Source: a virus
DNA length: 33,347 nt
Strand: one strand, 5' to 3'
IMG/VR virus record: IMGVR_UViG_3300020056_001226
Coordinates: 1 to 33,347 of that record
The position numbers and the translations under genes were made by a program. Positions within the stretch are counted from its first letter, which is position 1. Every line of letters starts with the position of its first letter. A model generated the notes under the pieces. The model did not search any database. It was not told the origin of the DNA and was given only the letters and a program-made list of their open reading frames with translations. Positions 22,636 to 29,977 of this stretch are shown piece by piece.

Positions 22636-22650
22636 AGGAGTATACTACTA
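22635..22650. promoter_or_regulatory. 16-bp near-palindrome across -10 and primase start
   Basis: TAGGAGTATACTACTA on the plus strand matches its own reverse complement except for one base pair per arm (7 of 8 pairs). It covers the -10 hexamer and reaches the first base of the primase ATG, the third such -10 palindrome in the window. Confidence 0.35.
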
Positions 22651-22670
22651 CAGATAGAGTCAAATGTCAA
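22642..22670 (-). promoter_or_regulatory. Sigma70-like promoter for primase; -35 contains upstream stop codon
   Basis: A perfect TTGACA (22670-22665), 17-base spacer and TAGTAT (22647-22642, 4/6). The TGA stop of the glycosyltransferase-like gene is part of the -35. The -10 ends six bases before the primase ATG, so the predicted +1 is at the ATG. Confidence 0.5.
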
Positions 22671-23599
22671 TAGGATAAGAAACGTTTTCCTAATTTTTTA
22701 GATATTTCTAAATGCTCTAGATATGCTGGAAATTCTGGCACTTCAGAAGGAAGTTCGATGGTGTCTAATAATTTAAAACAAAGTCTTTGATTTTGTTTTC
22801 TAATAGTAAGGGTTTCTTTGTGTATTTTCTCCATACCAACTTCTTCCCTGAGTCTTTTTAGTTCCATCACCAAAGCACGAGCTCTTAGATATGGATTTGG
22901 TTCGTTGTCATAGGAATAATCAACGATATTGAGTGGAAAACGAAATCCCCATTCCATAAGGGGTTTCATCATAAAGCAATTTCCAAAGATCATTGGGAGG
23001 CGCATTCCAAGAAAAGGTTTCCAAGTCTTCTCCGTGTAGAATGTGTGGTCTTCGTGCGTCTCTACCACCAAGTCAATTAGACAAAGATCATACCAAGGCG
23101 GAAACCTGTGAGTTTTTTGTTGATTTGAACCAGACCAAACAACTCTTCCTACGTCTTGCCGAATAGGTTCAACGACATCTCTGTAAATACCCTTTCCAGC
23201 AAAGGTCAAGTATTGACTTACACATTTGTTCCACAACAAAAGATCGAAAATCATTTCTCGGTGGGGTCTTAGTTGACCCAACATGCATGTGTAGAATTGA
23301 GCGGGGGGTCTTGTGGTTTGCCAGTATCTTTTGGGGTCGGTTGCGTCATTGTCCCACACCATGCGAATAGTATCGACTAGCCAAAACCAAGGATAAATTA
23401 TTTTTTGGTGATTTGGTTTTAAATTTTGCGGTGGATCAAGACATCCAGTAACTTCTATATAGGATTTTGCTTGTAATTTAGAATAGTCGTAGTCTGGTCT
23501 TATTTCTGCTTCATTTGCGTTATAATAAAGAATATCTTCTTCTGCGTAATTTCCGTCCAGAAGCTTTTGTATTTTTTCGTTACTATCAAGTAGAATCAT
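22667..23599 (-). CDS. GT10/fucosyltransferase-like protein, copy 2, 310 aa
   Basis: The motif TEKTWKP at 189-195, preceded by PWYDLCLIDLVVETHEDHTF and followed by NIVDYSYDNEPN, matches copy 1 at 1499-2491 and the GT10-type nucleotide-sugar pocket (acidic strand, then TEK). RPHREMIFDLLLW (111-123) corresponds to RPFRQKLWDK in copy 1. Both should be glycosyltransferases or derived non-catalytic relatives; donor and acceptor are unknown. The ATG has no Shine-Dalgarno. A strong sigma70-like promoter ends six bases upstream, so a leaderless transcript is possible. Confidence 0.65.
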   Translation of the reverse strand: MILLDSNEKIQKLLDGNYAEEDILYYNANEAEIRPDYDYSKLQAKSYIEVTGCLDPPQNLKPNHQKIIYPWFWLVDTIRMVWDNDATDPKRYWQTTRPPAQFYTCMLGQLRPHREMIFDLLLWNKCVSQYLTFAGKGIYRDVVEPIRQDVGRVVWSGSNQQKTHRFPPWYDLCLIDLVVETHEDHTFYTEKTWKPFLGMRLPMIFGNCFMMKPLMEWGFRFPLNIVDYSYDNEPNPYLRARALVMELKRLREEVGMEKIHKETLTIRKQNQRLCFKLLDTIELPSEVPEFPAYLEHLEISKKLGKRFLSY

Positions 23600-23605
23600 T
23601 ACAAA

Positions 23606-23635
23606 ATAATATCACTAGGGGAGGGGATTTGTCAA
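23606..23635 (-). promoter_or_regulatory. Strong sigma70-like promoter; -35 contains upstream stop codon
   Basis: A perfect TTGACA (23635-23630), an 18-base spacer and TATTAT (23611-23606, 5/6). The TGA of the coiled-coil membrane gene (23634-23632) lies inside the -35. Only six bases separate the -10 from ATG 23599. Confidence 0.7.
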
Positions 23636-24093
23636 GATAAAAATCCAGATAAAAATTGGGAATTCCCAATTATAAATCCAAGAGTGGCAGCTGCGCCCAT
23701 AATTAACCATTGGCGTCTCTCAATGTGCCTAATGCGATCCTCTTCTTTCGCCTGATGTCTGTTCATATCAGAACGCAAATCATTGATTGCGGTCATAATA
23801 CTTTTCGTCTCATCCTTCATTTCATCCGCTAGTTCTCTCTGAACAGTAGAAATGCGAGAATGCAGTTGTTCATATCTTTGATCAAACATGGAAAACTGTT
23901 GCTCCAATTCTACTTCTGTGGCGTTTAGTCTTGTTTCATGGGAGGACAAAACTTCACGGATGGACACGTTTAGTTCGGTGATTTTCTCAATAGATAAATC
24001 TAGTCTACTAAAGAATCCGTCCAGTTTGTGCATTTCGGATTCCAGTACAGCTATTCTTGAATCATTTGTTTTTGCTGGTTGTCTAGTTGACAT
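23632..24093 (-). CDS. Coiled-coil protein with C-terminal membrane anchor, 153 aa
   Basis: Residues 15-120 form a long heptad-like coiled coil rich in Glu, Leu and Arg (VLESEMHKLDGFFSRLDLSI, later VQRELADEMKDE). After a basic RHIERRQW segment comes one hydrophobic helix, LIMGAAATLGFIIGNSQFL. The layout recalls XhlA-like or spanin-like phage membrane proteins, but no lysis gene is adjacent and I have no family match. It overlaps the preceding gene by 11 bases. Confidence 0.65.
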   Translation of the reverse strand: MSTRQPAKTNDSRIAVLESEMHKLDGFFSRLDLSIEKITELNVSIREVLSSHETRLNATEVELEQQFSMFDQRYEQLHSRISTVQRELADEMKDETKSIMTAINDLRSDMNRHQAKEEDRIRHIERRQWLIMGAAATLGFIIGNSQFLSGFLS

Positions 24094-24628
24094 TGAGATG
24101 CCTCTTCTTCTTTTTTCTACGTTGAAGAGGCATTAGAGATGGATTGCGGCCTGGTTCGCCCTGAGCGTCTGTTCCTAATCCGGCGATGTTTCCACCTACC
24201 ATAGGCCCAGCAGCGTTGGCTATTTCCTCTCCCATTGCAAAATATCTAAATGGGAGTTTTCCCGATTCTAATATTTTTGCCTCGCTGATAATGTTTTCAT
24301 CTTGAGAATACATATCAATTAAAATATCAAAGTCTTCTTCTGACATTTCATCTACATCACTCTGTTCTCTCAAAATAGCGATGGCAGCAGCAAATGTCAA
24401 CAGTCTCTTTGCATTTCTATCTGGAGATTTCATCAATGATCTTTTAATTTTGAAGGCTAATCTATCGAGCATTGTATAAGAATCTAGTTCGGATGAAGTA
24501 CTAGGTTCTTTGATCTTGTTACCGTCTTTATCAACAATACCTTGAATATATGCTGGGTGCTGAGTAATAGGTTGAGAAAACATTCTCAATATTCTGTAAG
24601 CAATTAGCGTGTCTACTACTCTTGACAT
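24083..24628 (-). CDS. Conserved T4-like marine-phage protein (MSRVVDTLIAYRIL type), 181 aa
   Basis: The N-terminus MSRVVDTLIAYRILRMFSQP and the following STSSELDSYTMLDRLAFKIK are, from memory, characteristic of a conserved protein in the neck/tail region of marine T4-like phages. The C-terminus is Gly-rich and then basic (QRRKKKKRHLNVN). No catalytic motif is visible; I consider it a probable virion-assembly protein. The ATG overlaps the previous TAA (TAATG), so expression is coupled to the 125-aa gene. Confidence 0.7.
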   Translation of the reverse strand: MSRVVDTLIAYRILRMFSQPITQHPAYIQGIVDKDGNKIKEPSTSSELDSYTMLDRLAFKIKRSLMKSPDRNAKRLLTFAAAIAILREQSDVDEMSEEDFDILIDMYSQDENIISEAKILESGKLPFRYFAMGEEIANAAGPMVGGNIAGLGTDAQGEPGRNPSLMPLQRRKKKKRHLNVN

Positions 24629-25005
24629 TAAATATTCCTAAGTATGTTTATAACATGAAAGTCGAGTGGTATCTCATCACCCCTTACTCCACCACTAACT
24701 ATTGATTCTATAGGCATTCTATTAATGAATACTAAAAAAGTTTTTAAAATTGGCCAATGTTTTTTATCAATCTTAAAAAACAATAGTGGTGTCGCAGCAC
24801 CGTCAAGGACATTATACAACACAATTAAGTGATTCAAAATTAATCTATCGTTCAGTACTCCAGTTCTTTCATACCTTGTGAACAATCTCTTCAAATATTT
24901 AAATCTTTTTATGTCTTCTTCAAAATCTTCCATGCCAGAACATTCTGGACTATTGTAGTGTTTTAAAGCATAAACAAGATAATTATCTTCACTCAATTCT
25001 ACCAT
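24628..25005 (-). CDS. Conserved T4-like phage hypothetical (tentatively DUF7207-like), 125 aa
   Basis: A helical soluble protein with YLVYALKHYNSPECSGMEDF, RFKYLKRLFTRYERTG and LILNHLIVLYNVLDGAATPL. I recognise this order from a small family conserved in marine T4-like phages next to neck and head-completion genes. No function is established. The RBS is poor (an A-rich AAGAATAAT stretch before ATG 25005), so it may be translated weakly or by read-through from upstream. Confidence 0.7.
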   Translation of the reverse strand: MVELSEDNYLVYALKHYNSPECSGMEDFEEDIKRFKYLKRLFTRYERTGVLNDRLILNHLIVLYNVLDGAATPLLFFKIDKKHWPILKTFLVFINRMPIESIVSGGVRGDEIPLDFHVINILRNI

Positions 25006-25020
25006 ATTATTATTCTTATC

Positions 25021-25464
25021 TTATGTTACTACAGCCGTTCCCCCAATCATCCACCATTTTGACCCTGCAAAAATTAGAGTAGCAGTATCACCAACATTAG
25101 AGAAGGTGATGGTGTCATGACCAAGATCACTGTCATCCAATATCATATTAATCTGACTAGAATTGGATGTCATTATAATTATTTTCATTTGTCCTTCTAC
25201 ACCAGCGGACATTGTGAGTGTTCCGCTTGCGCCTGGACTATTGATAAGATGTACGTTGACAAGGTTAGACAACGCACCTGCACCAGTAATTGTTTCATGA
25301 TCGCCAATAGAAACTTTATCGGCAAAAACAGTAGGTGTCGGAACCTGACCAAAAACATTGGCAACAGTTACCTTTTTGCTATCCGAACTCTGAACCACAT
25401 AAAGTGTGTCATCAGCGGCTACAGAAGTAGCCGCATTTAGTTCTGAAAGTTTTGCATCAGCCAT
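25021..25464 (-). CDS. Short fibre/head-decoration-like structural protein, 147 aa
   Basis: The N-terminus MADAKLSELNAATSVAADDT followed by LYVVQSSDSKKVTVANVF matches the N-terminal module of many marine phage tail- or head-fibre proteins. The remainder is Gly/Ser/Thr/Asn-rich beta structure ending IFAGSKWWMIGG. It is probably a virion surface protein. An excellent RBS (AGGAG) precedes ATG 25464, and an AATAAATA late-promoter-like element lies 22 bases further upstream. Confidence 0.75.
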   Translation of the reverse strand: MADAKLSELNAATSVAADDTLYVVQSSDSKKVTVANVFGQVPTPTVFADKVSIGDHETITGAGALSNLVNVHLINSPGASGTLTMSAGVEGQMKIIIMTSNSSQINMILDDSDLGHDTITFSNVGDTATLIFAGSKWWMIGGTAVVT

Positions 25465-25485
25465 GAAATACTCCTAATCTAAAAG

Positions 25486-25493
25486 TATTTATT
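25486..25493 (-). promoter_or_regulatory. T4-like late promoter (AATAAATA), overlaps stop codon
   Basis: AATAAATA differs from the T4 late consensus TATAAATA at one position and lies 22 bases upstream of ATG 25464, which has a strong RBS. Two bases of the TAA stop of the 25492-25893 gene fall inside the element. Confidence 0.5.
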
Positions 25494-25893
25494 AGGAGTC
25501 TGGGAACTCGTCATCGTCATCATCGGCAGTTGCAACAGCAGTACCAGTTCCTACGCCAGCACCAGTAGCGGTGAAGACTGTGCCTGGGTTAGAGTCTGTG
25601 GCGCCAACCAATGTGAAGTCGGTGTCACCTGTAGTAAGAATTTTGTACTCTGTACCATTAACAAGTGCTGTAGCAACAACACCAACTGCGGCTTCGTATT
25701 CAGCATCAGTAGCGGCATCTGCCATTGCAACAAGAGTTTCATAGACAACTCTAGAACCCTGTACTTTACGGCGAACCCAACCAGGCTGTGCGATGCCTGG
25801 GGTTGCGGCAACTTCTGCTTCGTCAACCATGAAGATTTCTGAAGCAGGAATACCCGTAACTACGGGTTTTGTGGACTTAGACCAAGCGGACAT
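25492..25893 (-). CDS. Adhesin-like structural protein with acidic tail, 133 aa
   Basis: The N-terminal part (IPASEIFMVDEAEVAATPGI, then GWVRRKVQGSRVVYETLVAM) resembles a small conserved marine-phage structural protein. The second half (EYKILTTGDTDFTLVGATDS, then GTVFTATGAGVGTGTAV) is a beta-rich module widely seen in phage fibres. It ends in an acidic DDDDDEFPDS. A late promoter (25925-25932) and AAGGAG before ATG 25893 fit high late expression. It is probably a virion surface or decoration protein. Confidence 0.75.
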   Translation of the reverse strand: MSAWSKSTKPVVTGIPASEIFMVDEAEVAATPGIAQPGWVRRKVQGSRVVYETLVAMADAATDAEYEAAVGVVATALVNGTEYKILTTGDTDFTLVGATDSNPGTVFTATGAGVGTGTAVATADDDDDEFPDS

Positions 25894-25924
25894 TGTTATT
25901 CTCCTTTAGAGGTTTTTGTTTTGA

Positions 25925-25932
25925 TATTTATA
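25925..25932 (-). promoter_or_regulatory. T4-like late promoter (TATAAATA), overlaps stop codon
   Basis: An exact TATAAATA lies 32 bases upstream of ATG 25893 and contains the TAA stop of the 706-aa gene. This is the sequence recognised in T4 by the gp55/gp33/gp45-modified RNA polymerase; none of those factors is encoded in the window. Confidence 0.75.
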
Positions 25933-28048
25933 CATGCTTCATAAAGTGATCGTGACTCTTATGGGCAGACGTTTGCATCTTATGTTTGTCAGCAGGTTTA
26001 CTGTTCATATACTTGTTCAAAAATTTGGCAGCATGGCCCTTGCTGATCTTGTGCGTCTTCCCATCTTGAAACTGAACCTCTTTACCAACAGTAATTGCTT
26101 TTCGCATCTGAGGTACAATGTGTTCGATTTCTTTTGCATTAGATGCGTCACTGACTTTTGCGGGTTTAGAGTCTTTCTTGGTAGGAGCAAGACCTTTCTT
26201 GTCATCCGCATCGTAATCTCTTTTTGCCTGAGCAAAAGCCCTGTTAGCAGCGCTCTCTTCAATCTCTTCGTTGGCAATGGCACCTTTGATCTCTTTGCTA
26301 GTTGCACCAGCCTTCCAAGCAGAGTTTGCAAGTTTAGTGTCTTTTGGATTTTTTCTAAGTTTGTCGAGAAGTTCTTTGCGAGTACCACCCTGTGAAGGTG
26401 CGTTGATACCAGCGATTGCAACTTCACTGATACCCTTCTTCGCCTTGAGTCTATCCTTTGCAGCAGCGGCATCTTTGTTAGAAATACGGAAACCACCCGT
26501 GTCATGTGATTCCTTATCCTTTGACATCTTGCCAGACTTAGCGTAAGAGTTCTTCATGGTGTAGTTTTCGTTCTTCGCCTTGTGTGCGTCATCTACACTG
26601 TTGAAAAACTTCTTCTTCTCTTCGTCAGACATTGATGCAAGAGACTTGCCAGTTTTCTTCAACATGGCCTGAAACTTTTCTTTGTAGGACATTTCTGCGA
26701 TTTCATCAACAGAATCTTCTTGAGACTCTTCGTTCTGTTTCTGCAATTCTTTCCTAACACGAGGATGATCAGAGAGACCTTTCTTGACCTTTTCCATCGC
26801 CTTAGATGCACCTGTCATGTTTCCACCAGCATATCTCTTATCACGAGCAATACCCACGCCCATCTTAATATCTTTTGCAGTCATACCCTCTTCAATTTCG
26901 ACTTCTTCCTTGATGCCTGGGTCTGTTTCCTTCTCGGTCTTTGCAACTTTACGAGAAAGTCTCTCAGCAGCCTTCTTGGCACGTTGGCGAGAATCTTCTG
27001 CATCGGCGGCAGGGTTCTTAGTTCTATACTCGTCTAATTTTGCCTTCTTAGCTGCAGCAAAGGGGTTGTTCGTGTTCACAGTAGTTTCCTCTTCGGTCTC
27101 TTCTTTGGAGAGTTTAGCGGCAATTGCCATCTCTCTTCTTTTTTCTTTTGACTTACCTTTAAACTGAGGGGCATCAGACTTTTGGAAGTCTTTGATAACT
27201 TCACCCATGTCCATGTCTTCGATCTTTTCGTCAAGTTCTGTTTCTTCGTTTGTGGGTTTTACTCTTTTGAATTTGCGTTCCCACACACTATGGTCTTTTC
27301 CAGTTTGTTCACCCGCCTGTTTAAGAGTCCACCCTATGCCTGGGGGTCTTTTGCCAACTGGATGTTTAATGCGTTCTGTTTCTAACTTTTCGTCAAGTTC
27401 GACTTCTTCTTTCTTTAGTTTTTTCATCCTTTCACGATGCTTGTCGAAAACAGCTTGTTTTTCCTTTTCACTGGACTGCGGTTTCTTTCTTGCATCATAC
27501 TGTCCAGTGTCAACTTCTTCACTGACAGTCTTCCAACTACCACCGGCCTTTTTATACATCTTGGCGGCCCAACCATTGGCGTAAGCAGAAGGGTAGACAT
27601 CAAACTTTGATTTTGCCTGCGACTTATACTTAGACCACAATTTTGGGTTTGTTGGGACATTCTTCTCTTCAAGAGTTTCAATGTCCAACAAAAATGTTTC
27701 CCATTCATTCAGTTCTACATCATCACTTTCATCGGCCGAGTTGATCTCACTCTCTTCGGTCTGATAGCGATTCTTTTGGGTGTGTTGTCTTGCCCGTTGA
27801 AATACCGTATCGTCACCAAGAACGATATACATCATAGAATTCAACAGAGTGTTTACTGCATCTCTTTCCTGTGGCGTTCCAACTTTTCCCATTTGTAGTT
27901 TTTCTAAACCACGTTTTAGGATGGGAAGTTTGCCTGTTGACATCAAACCCTGTCTGACCAACATATCAAGTCTTCTTGACATATCTGCTTCCAATAGGTC
28001 TGTCTGTCCAGAAGCAAGAATATCCCTGATATTTCTTTCAACTGGCAT
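25928..28048 (-). CDS. Large modular Lys/Glu-rich virion or internal-head protein, 706 aa
   Basis: The protein is a chain of short conserved modules joined by acidic linkers. Modules seen: an N-terminal domain (1-95); VYPSAYANGWAAKMYKKAGG (151-170); KHPVGKRPPGIGWTLKQAGE (228-247); QFKGKSKEKRREMAIAAKLS (295-314); GGNMTGASKAMEKVKKGLSD (408-427); YKEKFQAMLKKTGKSLASMS (455-474); GGFRISNKDAAAAKDRLKAK (518-537); and a C-terminal domain (638-706) with DGKTHKISKGHAAKF. The linkers repeat an L/I-x-E pattern (VELNE 111, VELDE 216, TELDE 270, VEIEE 383, EEIEE 594), which is the T4 gp21 prohead-protease recognition type. Abundance as a packaged or scaffold protein is inferred. GGAGA precedes ATG 28048; a TATAAATA late promoter lies upstream. 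Confidence 0.75.
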   Translation of the reverse strand: MPVERNIRDILASGQTDLLEADMSRRLDMLVRQGLMSTGKLPILKRGLEKLQMGKVGTPQERDAVNTLLNSMMYIVLGDDTVFQRARQHTQKNRYQTEESEINSADESDDVELNEWETFLLDIETLEEKNVPTNPKLWSKYKSQAKSKFDVYPSAYANGWAAKMYKKAGGSWKTVSEEVDTGQYDARKKPQSSEKEKQAVFDKHRERMKKLKKEEVELDEKLETERIKHPVGKRPPGIGWTLKQAGEQTGKDHSVWERKFKRVKPTNEETELDEKIEDMDMGEVIKDFQKSDAPQFKGKSKEKRREMAIAAKLSKEETEEETTVNTNNPFAAAKKAKLDEYRTKNPAADAEDSRQRAKKAAERLSRKVAKTEKETDPGIKEEVEIEEGMTAKDIKMGVGIARDKRYAGGNMTGASKAMEKVKKGLSDHPRVRKELQKQNEESQEDSVDEIAEMSYKEKFQAMLKKTGKSLASMSDEEKKKFFNSVDDAHKAKNENYTMKNSYAKSGKMSKDKESHDTGGFRISNKDAAAAKDRLKAKKGISEVAIAGINAPSQGGTRKELLDKLRKNPKDTKLANSAWKAGATSKEIKGAIANEEIEESAANRAFAQAKRDYDADDKKGLAPTKKDSKPAKVSDASNAKEIEHIVPQMRKAITVGKEVQFQDGKTHKISKGHAAKFLNKYMNSKPADKHKMQTSAHKSHDHFMKHV

Positions 28049-28083
28049 GTAAATTCTCCAAAATAATATTTAATGTTTCAATA

Positions 28084-28091
28084 TATTTATA
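28084..28091 (-). promoter_or_regulatory. T4-like late promoter (TATAAATA), overlaps stop codon
   Basis: An exact TATAAATA 36 bases upstream of ATG 28048, containing the TAA stop of the radical SAM gene. The remaining gap (28049-28083) is AT-rich leader with GGAGA. Confidence 0.75.
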
Positions 28092-29697
28092 AAGATAACT
28101 TCTTCTGTTTGTACTCTTCTATAGAATCTTTGACCATTTCTCTGGGTGGATTCATCATACTAGGCAGTTCTCTAAATGTTTTGGTCAACATATCATTCTT
28201 TGTAAATCCAACTCCCTGCCAATTTGACTGATTAAAGATAGGTACACCACGATCCCAGTATCTTTCGTGTCCAAATATTTCTTCCTGCACGCCAATGAAT
28301 GCTTCAATATAGTCAAAGTGTTCGTTTTTCCAGAGGTAACTACCCATTTGAAACTGTGGTGAGTTTACATCTGGAACCATTTTCTTAATTCTCCACTTAA
28401 AATAGTCAGCAATATTTGGGTTGTTGTAAATATGATCCAGTCTATCCCCAACTGGTTTAATTTCTATTGGTTGCAAGGTTGTATATCCATATTTATCCAT
28501 ATTGTTGGACATATCATTGGGTCTCGAAAACCCGCTATCCCTAATGATGTGTAGAGGAAACATTGATACTGCCTCACCATACCAATTTTCGTCAATCCAT
28601 TTGAATGTTTTGTCCAGTGTTTCTCTGGTTTCGTGAGGTAGTCCCCAAATAAAACTCATTTCGCCACGATAAAAATCATTGTGTTTGAGGAAATATTTCT
28701 TTGCTTCTAATATACCAGGCAGGATTTTTTCTGGGTCTCCCCCTTTACCAATTGCTTTAGCAGATGCATGATTCGTAGATTCGATGCCATACAAGTGACT
28801 GTTAAATCTCATCCTTGCCAGTTCTTCCAGATCACCTTCCCTCATGGTCATTAGATCAGCACGAACATATCCAGTGAAATTTGGTTTGAAGTCCAATGAT
28901 TGAACAACATCACCGTACTTTCTTATTTTTTCAACATAATCATTGAATGTGTCATCTGTAATAATGTATTCTGTAAGACCCCACTTGTCGTAATTTTCTT
29001 TGATGTTTGTTTCAAAGTCTTCTTTGCTACGAGTGTAGTCTTCTTTAACCCCTAGAATCGGGAAGTTGCAATAAGAACACTTGAAACGGCAACCACGAGA
29101 TGTCTCCATAGAAACAACTTCATAAGGTTTGATAAAATCTCTTTCCTCGTATTTGATGGAGAGTATTGGCCATGGCCATGCGTTGTATTCTTTTGTTCTC
29201 CAACAATCAACATGTTTCACAACTGGCATATGTGGAAACATCTGAAGATCGACACACTTGGGGTTTCCTTCTAATACTGCTTTGATACCAAGTTCTCCGT
29301 ATCCAGAGACGTAGTAATCTATGTTTGGTATCTGTACAATAGACCACACATCTTGACTACCAGCGCATGTGGTGACATGTGGATAAGTTTCTTTGATGTG
29401 TTTGAACAATTCAAGAACTACTGGGGCGCTAAGAAAAAAGATTCCGCCAATACCAACAAGTCTGGTATCTGGCCCAATCCTACTTTTACAAAGTTCTTTT
29501 AGTTCTTCAATTGTCCAAGAAAAGATAAAATCTACCACCTCAACATCAAGATCAAACTCATCTCTTATGTAGGTAGCAATTCTATATGTTCCAGAAGTTC
29601 TACTTCTGGTTTCATACACTGGTTCATCACCAAACTCTTTTACTGTATTTGCATATCCCGCCATTCCAGTAAAAAGTAACACATCAACTTTTGACAT
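28087..29697 (-). CDS. Radical SAM protein, probably B12-binding-domain type, 536 aa
   Basis: The radical SAM cluster motif is SRGCRFKCSYCNFP, with Cys203, Cys207 and Cys210, after about 195 residues resembling a cobalamin-binding Rossmann domain (LVGIGGIFFLSAPVVLELFK, then YYVSGYGELGIKAVLEG). The classic DxHxxG cobalamin-ligand motif is not visible, so B12 may bind base-on or not at all. Later segments include TEYIITDDTFND and FYRGEMSFIWGLPHETRETL, typical of the (beta-alpha)6 barrel and an elp3/MiaB-like C-terminus. The reaction is unknown. GGAT precedes ATG 29697. It lies among structural genes, as an insertion of auxiliary character. Confidence 0.8.
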   Translation of the reverse strand: MSKVDVLLFTGMAGYANTVKEFGDEPVYETRSRTSGTYRIATYIRDEFDLDVEVVDFIFSWTIEELKELCKSRIGPDTRLVGIGGIFFLSAPVVLELFKHIKETYPHVTTCAGSQDVWSIVQIPNIDYYVSGYGELGIKAVLEGNPKCVDLQMFPHMPVVKHVDCWRTKEYNAWPWPILSIKYEERDFIKPYEVVSMETSRGCRFKCSYCNFPILGVKEDYTRSKEDFETNIKENYDKWGLTEYIITDDTFNDYVEKIRKYGDVVQSLDFKPNFTGYVRADLMTMREGDLEELARMRFNSHLYGIESTNHASAKAIGKGGDPEKILPGILEAKKYFLKHNDFYRGEMSFIWGLPHETRETLDKTFKWIDENWYGEAVSMFPLHIIRDSGFSRPNDMSNNMDKYGYTTLQPIEIKPVGDRLDHIYNNPNIADYFKWRIKKMVPDVNSPQFQMGSYLWKNEHFDYIEAFIGVQEEIFGHERYWDRGVPIFNQSNWQGVGFTKNDMLTKTFRELPSMMNPPREMVKDSIEEYKQKKLSL

Positions 29698-29719
29698 TTT
29701 TTATCCATTCATAAAGATA

Positions 29720-29968
29720 TTAATAAATTTTTTTCAAATCGTACCCAACATCACCCACCATTTTTATTTCGTGTCTCTTTCCTTCCATATCAACAAAAAT
29801 AATATGTTTGGTAGTAAGTTTTACTATTTTTTTACAATGATATGTCTTTGGGGCCCCAGACTCAATTCGTGAACCATCCGGCATAACTTGCGCTGGGCCT
29901 GGGAAGAATACAGTAAGTTCATATTCTTCTGTGAACCATAGTTTGATTTTTTCTATTAACCATTTCAT
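29720..29968 (-). CDS. Conserved small phage protein (TVFFPGPAQVMPDGS type), 82 aa
   Basis: After a short amphipathic Lys/Trp-rich N-terminus (MKWLIEKIKLWFTEEYELTV), FFPGPAQVMPDGSRIESGAP and a C-terminal MEGKRHEIKMVGDVGYDLKK form a small all-beta protein. I recognise the pattern as a conserved marine-phage hypothetical without a known role. GAGG lies about 8 bases before ATG 29968. It sits between an SGNH gene and the radical SAM gene. Confidence 0.7.
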   Translation of the reverse strand: MKWLIEKIKLWFTEEYELTVFFPGPAQVMPDGSRIESGAPKTYHCKKIVKLTTKHIIFVDMEGKRHEIKMVGDVGYDLKKIY

Positions 29969-29977
29969 TTGATTTCC

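Noticed and set aside
26784-27167. Long plus-strand ORFs opposite the 706-aa gene (also 27192-27584 and 25934-26395)
   Set aside because: They are antisense shadows of Lys/Glu-rich codons, giving Phe/Ser/Leu-rich peptides without RBS or motifs.
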